From positions 1 to 64,000 of the forward strand of contig NZ_JAWLCK010000002.1 in assembly GCF_041687175.1 (NCBI RefSeq): a stretch of DNA of 64,000 nucleotides, in the 5' to 3' direction. Origin of the DNA: Lutispora sp041687175. GTDB lineage: Bacteria > Bacillota > Clostridia > Lutisporales > Lutisporaceae. Shown in pieces: positions 59,799-64,000 of the stretch. Position numbers and translations under genes: made by a program. How positions within the stretch are numbered: the stretch's first letter is position 1; the number at the start of each line of letters is the position of its first letter. A model generated the notes under the pieces. The model worked only from the letters and a program-made list of their open reading frames with translations. It was not told where the DNA came from and searched no databases.

Positions 59799-60236
59799 AT
59801 GGCAGATATGTTTCCTTATGGGAAAAACCATTTTATGTTGCCTAGTGATGCTTTCTCATCTTTTCCTATATTCTTCTTTGATGATGATTATTCCATGACC
59901 AGCCCAGGGAAGGGAAATTTTAAAGTTGATTTGAAAGAAACAGAAGACAATTATCTTGTGGAAGCAGACCTACCCGGAGTGAAAAAAGAAAATATAAATA
60001 TAGAATTTCATAATGGCAATTTGACCATCAGCGCCAAGAGAGATGAAACTGTAGAAGATAAGAAAGAAAACTATGTAAGGCGTGAAAGGCATTATGGTGA
60101 GTTTAAGAGGAGTTTATATATAAAAAATGTTGATGAAAATAAGATAAATGCTTCTTTTAATGATGGTGTATTAAGAGTGACTTTGCCTAAATTGGAGAAA
60201 GGCCCCGATAGTAGGAAAAGGATAAATATTCAGTAG
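59799..60236 (+). CDS. Hsp20/alpha-crystallin small heat-shock protein
   Basis: The protein has 145 residues. The alpha-crystallin domain (about 45-140) has YLVEADLPGVKKENINIEF, GNLTISAKRDE and the C-terminal FNDGVLRVTLPK; the tail ends KRINIQ, with an I-x-I-like oligomer contact. The N-terminal 40 residues are Phe-rich (FPIFFFDDD), as usual. It binds unfolding proteins without ATP. AAGGAGG precedes the ATG. A bidirectional terminator follows. Confidence 0.92.
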   Translation: MADMFPYGKNHFMLPSDAFSSFPIFFFDDDYSMTSPGKGNFKVDLKETEDNYLVEADLPGVKKENINIEFHNGNLTISAKRDETVEDKKENYVRRERHYGEFKRSLYIKNVDENKINASFNDGVLRVTLPKLEKGPDSRKRINIQ

Positions 60237-60255
60237 GAATAGCAATAGGAAGTGC

Positions 60256-60298
60256 AAACCTCAGGAGCATTCTACATTGAGCTTCTCCTGAGGTTTTC
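60256..60298. terminator. Bidirectional terminator between hsp20 and thrC
   Basis: AAACCTCAGGAG (60256-60267) and CTCCTGAGGTTT (60285-60296) form a 12-bp stem with A/T tracts on both sides. Confidence 0.85.
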
Positions 60299-60305
60299 CA
60301 TTGCG

Positions 60306-61520
60306 TTAATAGTTGCTTGAAATAAAATCCCTTAATTCTTCAAGCCTGCATTCTGTTGAATCAAGCTTTTGCATATCGAGAGCAGCAGTGTATTTTAAGC
60401 CGCTTCCTGTTACTATGCATACTATCTTTTCATTTCCTTTTAAAATACCTTCTGTTTTTAGCTTAATAATGGCAGCCAAGGGAACAGCTGAAGCAGGCTG
60501 CCCAAATATGCCCTGCTCTGCCATCAAGGCCTGAGCCTTTATTATTTCCTCATCAGATACTGCTGTTGCTTTTCCGCCATTGCTTCTCAGAGTTCTTAAT
60601 ACCTGATTGCCGCTTGGAGGATAGGGATTTTCTATAGCATGGGCTATGGTATGAGGATTATCAACCCTGGCTATGGTATCATTGCCATCTTTGAAGGCTT
60701 TATATATAGGGGAGCAGCCCAGGGCTTGAGCGCATATTATTTTCGGTACATGATTTATCAAACCACAGGCCTTAAACTCTCTGAAGCCTTTTTCAATACC
60801 TCTTATGTTGCCACCTGAACTGGTAGGGACAATAACATAATCAGGCATTTGAAAGCTAAGCTGTTCGCATATCTCATAGGCAATGGTCTTGGAACCTTCT
60901 ACCCTCATAGGAGCATCTGAGTTGATGAAATAGATGTCCTTATCCTTCCCTATCTCCAGACTTTCAAAATATAAGTCACCGTAGTTTCCTTCAACTTTTA
61001 TAAGATGAGGGTTATATATGGCTATAGGGTTGATTTTCTCTTGTGATATATCTTTGCTCACCAGTACAAAGGTCTCCATATTTGCTGCAGCACCGTAAGC
61101 GGCTACAGATGTGGCCATATTTCCTGTGGATACTGTTCCGATTTTTTTATAACCTAATTTTTTAGCATGCATTACACCATATGCTGTGCCTCTGTCCTTA
61201 AAGGACCAAGTAGGATTTTGACTTTCATTTTTTATGTACAAGTCGCCAATGCCTATGCTTTCTGAGAGTTTCTTCAAATTTGTCAATGGCGTAAATCCTT
61301 CTCCCAATGATACCTCATATTCCTTATGAAAGAAGGGTAAAAAGTCAGCATATCGCTCCCAAATGGTCTGTGTCAGGATATTCCCTTCTTTGATTTTACC
61401 TTCATTAACCCCTTCTATTACAAGTTCCAAGGGTTCATTGCAAACACTGCAGCGAAAAGCAGCTTGATTTGCTTCAAATTTTTGTCCACAACCAGTACAA
61501 TGTATCGATACACTTTTCAT
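60306..61520 (-). CDS. thrC: Threonine synthase
   Basis: The protein has 404 residues. It begins with a four-cysteine zinc-ribbon-like segment (CTGCGQKF and CSVCNEPL), then the PLP domain: LYIKNESQNPTWSFKDRG with the PLP lysine in SFKDRG, TVSTGNMATSVAAYGA, and VPTSSGGNIRG, then CIVTGSGLKYT. It converts O-phosphohomoserine to threonine. ATG 61520 with AGAGGA upstream is chosen; the longer frame would run through the promoter and into the divergent gene. Confidence 0.9.
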   Translation of the reverse strand: MKSVSIHCTGCGQKFEANQAAFRCSVCNEPLELVIEGVNEGKIKEGNILTQTIWERYADFLPFFHKEYEVSLGEGFTPLTNLKKLSESIGIGDLYIKNESQNPTWSFKDRGTAYGVMHAKKLGYKKIGTVSTGNMATSVAAYGAAANMETFVLVSKDISQEKINPIAIYNPHLIKVEGNYGDLYFESLEIGKDKDIYFINSDAPMRVEGSKTIAYEICEQLSFQMPDYVIVPTSSGGNIRGIEKGFREFKACGLINHVPKIICAQALGCSPIYKAFKDGNDTIARVDNPHTIAHAIENPYPPSGNQVLRTLRSNGGKATAVSDEEIIKAQALMAEQGIFGQPASAVPLAAIIKLKTEGILKGNEKIVCIVTGSGLKYTAALDMQKLDSTECRLEELRDFISSNY

Positions 61521-61625
61521 AAATTTCCTCTCCTTTCGACAATTCCTTGCTTCTTTACTTTTATATAGAAAAAGAATAATATATAATCCATTTATGAAAT
61601 CTAATGATATTACACCTTTTATGTC

Positions 61626-61675
61626 ATTATCATATAACCTATTTATGTTGTCAATGAAGCTTAAAATGATATAGT
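61626..61675. promoter_or_regulatory. Divergent promoters with overlapping -35 boxes
   Basis: On the minus strand TTGACA (61654-61649) and GATAAT (61631-61626) are 17 bases apart and face thrC. On the plus strand TTGTCA (61648-61653) and TATAGT (61670-61675) are 16 bases apart and face the ECF gene. The -35 boxes share the same bases, so the two promoters must compete for polymerase. Confidence 0.7.
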
Positions 61676-61701
61676 ATGCATGAAAAGATGGGAGAATTGT
61701 T

Positions 61702-62181
61702 ATGGATGTAAAGATAAAGAAAGTTGCTTTTTTGGGATTATTTATGGCTTTATTGGTTATCGCTACCACAGTATTTCGTTTCCCTGTGCCTACATTCAAC
61801 CTTTATTTTAACTTAGGAGAAGGAGTAATATACCTGGTAGCACTTATATTTGGAGGTCCTGCTGGTGCTATAGTAGGAGGAGTAGGCTCTGGTATGTCAG
61901 ATATTTTAGGGGGCTATCCTGTATGGGCTCCCATAACATTGCTGATAAAAGGTACTGAAGGATTTATAGTAGGTGTGTTATCAAAAAGAACAAAACCATA
62001 CCTGGCAGTAGCAGCTGGAGCAGCTATTATGATGATAGGATATGCAACAGCGGCAGGCCTATTATATGGTGCCGGTGCTGTGCCTGTTGAGCTGGCAGGC
62101 GATTTCGTACAGGTATCTGTAGGAGGAATAATTGCACTAATGCTTCATTATAGACTAAAAAAATACATCATAGGGCGGTGA
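61702..62181 (+). CDS. ECF transporter S component
   Basis: The protein has 159 residues with five or six membrane segments. FNLGEGVIYLVALIFGGPAG and GSGMSDILGGYPVWAP are typical of S components. It requires an energizing module encoded elsewhere. It is followed four bases later by an AIR-synthase-like gene, a pairing common in clostridia, which suggests a shared substrate such as a vitamin or nucleotide precursor. The substrate is not identifiable. GGGAG precedes the ATG. Confidence 0.78.
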   Translation: MDVKIKKVAFLGLFMALLVIATTVFRFPVPTFNLYFNLGEGVIYLVALIFGGPAGAIVGGVGSGMSDILGGYPVWAPITLLIKGTEGFIVGVLSKRTKPYLAVAAGAAIMMIGYATAAGLLYGAGAVPVELAGDFVQVSVGGIIALMLHYRLKKYIIGR

Positions 62182-62185
62182 TAAC

Positions 62186-63202
62186 ATGTTAAGAGATGAT
62201 ATTTTTAAAATAGGAAAAGTGCCACCTGAAATACTAAAGACGTCTGTATATCCTTTCTTAGGAAATAGAAGAAAAGAGGTTCTGGTCCACTCGGGTTTAG
62301 GTGAAGATTGCAGCATAATAGACTATGGTGAAAATGTAGCCGTTGTTTCCACAGATCCGATTACAGGTGCCGATAAAAACAGCGGATATATTGGGGTTTA
62401 TATATCCACTAATGACATTGCCGCCTGTGGTGCAAAGCCTATTGGAATAATGGTTACCCTTCTTTTGCCTGCAGGTTCCAATGAAACTATGCTGAAAGAT
62501 ATAATGGAAGGAATCCATAAAGGAGCTAACAGCATTGGAATAGAAGTTTTGGGGGGACACAGTGAAATTACTGATGGGGTTGTGAAGCCCATAATATCGG
62601 TAACTGCATTGGGAATTGCCAAGAAAGATGAGTATGTAACCTCTTCTGGAGCTAAGCCGGGAGATGATGTGATAATAACAAAGGCTCTTGGCCTTGAAGG
62701 AACAGCTATTTTGGCAGCTGATTATGAGGATATTTTGAAGGAGAAACTGGGAAATGAACTGGTATCGAGAGCTAAAGCTTTTATAGATAATATAGGAGTG
62801 GTGGAAGAAGGAATCACTGCAGCCAAAGTTGGAGTTTCTGCCATGCATGATATAACAGAGGGAGGACTATTGGGGGCAGCCTATGAAATTGCTGAGGCTT
62901 CCGGGGTAGGCATGGAAATTTTTGAAGAAGATTTACCTATTTATCCTGAAACTAAAGCCATATGCGAGTTTTTCCAAATCAACCCTCTAGGGCTTATCTC
63001 AAGCGGCTCCATGCTGATTTGTACTCCAAAGGGTAAGGAAGTCATAGAGGCATTAAAGTCCAAGGGTATAAGGGCAACCATAGTCGGGAAGGTTACAAAG
63101 AAAGATAAGATTTTGATATCAAAGGGCAACCAAAGTCTCATCATACCTCCAGAGAGAGATGAGCTTTATGTGGCTATAGAAAGGGCAACTCAAAGGATTT
63201 AG
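62186..63202 (+). CDS. AIR synthase/HypE/ThiL-superfamily protein
   Basis: The protein has 338 residues of the PurM-like fold: GLGEDCSIIDYG, the STDPITGADKNSGYIGVYISTND block, where ATP and metal are bound, AACGAKP, then GGHSEITDGV and MHDITEGGLLGA. It could phosphorylate or otherwise activate a small molecule, as ThiL does with thiamine phosphate or HypE with carbamoyl. The absence of hydrogenase or thiamine genes nearby leaves the role open. It is coupled to the ECF S component, so the substrate may be imported. Confidence 0.75.
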   Translation: MLRDDIFKIGKVPPEILKTSVYPFLGNRRKEVLVHSGLGEDCSIIDYGENVAVVSTDPITGADKNSGYIGVYISTNDIAACGAKPIGIMVTLLLPAGSNETMLKDIMEGIHKGANSIGIEVLGGHSEITDGVVKPIISVTALGIAKKDEYVTSSGAKPGDDVIITKALGLEGTAILAADYEDILKEKLGNELVSRAKAFIDNIGVVEEGITAAKVGVSAMHDITEGGLLGAAYEIAEASGVGMEIFEEDLPIYPETKAICEFFQINPLGLISSGSMLICTPKGKEVIEALKSKGIRATIVGKVTKKDKILISKGNQSLIIPPERDELYVAIERATQRI

Positions 63203-63269
63203 AAATGAATAATTAAGTTTGTTAATAATAGAATATATTTGTAATGAAGAAAATTTGGAGGTTTAAATT

Positions 63270-64000
63270 ATGGCTAAAATTGCAAAGAGTCTTACAGATT
63301 TGATTGGAAATACTCCCCTTCTTGAACTTTCCAACTATAACAGAACAAATGCTCTAGGAGCAACTGTAATTGCCAAGCTTGAGTATTTCAATCCAGGAGG
63401 CAGCGTAAAAGACAGGATAGCATATGCCATGATAAAGGATGCTGAGGATAGAGGTGTGATTAATTCAAACACCACCATAATCGAACCAACCAGCGGAAAT
63501 ACGGGTGTGGGTTTAGCTTTGGTAGCTGCTGCAAGAGGCTACAAACTTATAATTACCATGCCGGAGACATTCAGCATAGAGAGAAGGAAACTCCTGGCAG
63601 CTCTTGGAGCAGAGATTATATTGACCACTGGAGCAGATGGTATGGCAGGAGCAATAAAGAAAGCACAGGAACTGGCATCAGAGATTGAAAATTCATTTAT
63701 TCCTCAGCAGTTTGAGAATCCTGCCAACCCTGAGTATCACAAAAAGACAACTGCAGAAGAAATATGGAGGGACACAGACGGGAAAGTTGATATTTTTGTG
63801 GCAGGTGTAGGAACTGGTGGTACTATTACAGGGGTAGGAGAGGTATTAAAGAAGAAGAATCCTGATGTAAAGATAGTTGCAGTTGAACCATCAGATTCTC
63901 CTGTGCTATCTGGAGGTCAGAAGGGTGCCCACAAAATACAGGGCATAGGTGCAGGCTTTATACCAAAGATAATAAATTTGGAAATAATAGACGAGATTTT
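63270..64000 (+). CDS. cysK: Cysteine synthase (O-acetylserine sulfhydrylase), 3' end outside window
   Basis: The visible 243 residues begin AKIAKSLTDLIGNTPLLEL and carry the PLP lysine in NPGGSVKDRIA, the substrate loop EPTSGNTG and the PLP-phosphate loop GVGTGGTITG, then a QGIGAGFIPKI segment near the end of the window. Normal length is about 305, so about 60 residues are cut off by the window edge. It makes cysteine from O-acetylserine and sulfide, in keeping with the sulfur genes at 21216-29567. GGAGG precedes the ATG. Confidence 0.93.
   Translation, partial: MAKIAKSLTDLIGNTPLLELSNYNRTNALGATVIAKLEYFNPGGSVKDRIAYAMIKDAEDRGVINSNTTIIEPTSGNTGVGLALVAAARGYKLIITMPETFSIERRKLLAALGAEIILTTGADGMAGAIKKAQELASEIENSFIPQQFENPANPEYHKKTTAEEIWRDTDGKVDIFVAGVGTGGTITGVGEVLKKKNPDVKIVAVEPSDSPVLSGGQKGAHKIQGIGAGFIPKIINLEIIDEI

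Noticed and set aside
61521..61799. Extended N terminus for threonine synthase
   Set aside because: It would cover the divergent promoters and overlap the ECF gene; the zinc-ribbon start at 61520 has its own ribosome site.
1..64000. tRNA, rRNA, prophage or intact insertion sequence
   Set aside because: No cloverleaf-like or rRNA-like sequence and no transposase, integrase or phage structural gene was recognised on either strand by eye; a dedicated search could still find a small RNA gene.

Overview
The window looks like chromosomal DNA of an anaerobic, endospore-forming, low-GC Firmicute (class Clostridia, possibly the Tissierellia/Sedimentibacter side). The evidence is: AT-rich codon use, strong AGGAGG-type ribosome sites, frequent TTG/GTG starts, a ytrH-ytrI sporulation pair (58091-58884), many rho-independent hairpins, sigma-54 control of amino acid and peptide catabolism, and lipoprotein-type solute-binding proteins. 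I saw no rRNA, tRNA, CRISPR array or intact transposase.

Layout. 1-563: no gene; four copies of a 13-bp repeat, a strong hairpin, then a promoter. 564-1618: ECF S-component plus TudS-like desulfidase, bracketed by two near-identical terminator hairpins. 1828-4145: gene remnants (HD hydrolase, methyltransferase, FMN-binding domain) around a nucleotidyltransferase and a TetR regulator. 4161-7952: a membrane protein, a PAS/sigma-54 activator and, behind a canonical -24/-12 promoter, a lysine-6-dehydrogenase-like enzyme. 8133-12876: a graveyard of accessory genes (fosX-like, aadA-like, two glyoxalase/VOC copies, methyltransferase pieces) mixed with intact small genes (Imm5-like, two methyltransferases, GrpB). 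12969-14746: DUF488, then an unusual trio of Gln/Glu/Lys/Asn-rich small proteins and a carboxypeptidase-regulatory-like protein. 15164-16381: a ferritin-like cargo protein and its encapsulin shell. 16382-21028: an ABC-F protein with an attenuator-like leader and a PAS-GGDEF-EAL protein.

21216-29567 is a sulfur island: a fused YeeE/YedE (TsuA-type) transporter, CoA-disulfide-reductase/rhodanese, a sulfonate-type ABC transporter, a second YeeE/YedE split into two polypeptides, a LysR regulator and TusA. 29802-33037 has ArsR with a NifX-like protein, then CsoR with a P1B ATPase behind a 44-bp palindrome. 33256-35391 has endonuclease Q and RNase Z.

35817-47245 is a sigma-54-dependent peptide-utilisation operon: Opp/Dpp ABC transporter, N-acyl-D-amino-acid deacylase, binding protein, two tandem M19 dipeptidases and an M28-type protein with an altered active site. 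A dedicated sigma-54 activator follows (47313-49394), ending in a winged-helix-like region instead of Fis. 49481-52759: DUF2935 behind a perfect 18-bp stem that hides its ribosome site, a NAGPA-type glycosidase with an internal duplication, and a small monooxygenase. 52884-57746: a MarR-RND efflux cassette flanked by two GGGTCAGG/CCTGACCC hairpins. 58091-64000: ytrHI, azoreductase-like flavoprotein, Hsp20, threonine synthase, ECF S-component with an AIR-synthase-like protein, and the 5' part of cysK running off the end.

How the parts fit. Two sigma-54 circuits point to amino acid and peptide fermentation. The sulfur island would bring in and reduce thiosulfate-like or organosulfur compounds, in keeping with TudS and cysK. 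Encapsulated ferritin, the metal efflux system and the NifX-like protein serve metal handling. Start codons were chosen by ribosome-site spacing where the longest frame was implausible. All functional assignments come from reading motifs and family resemblance by eye; no database search was possible.
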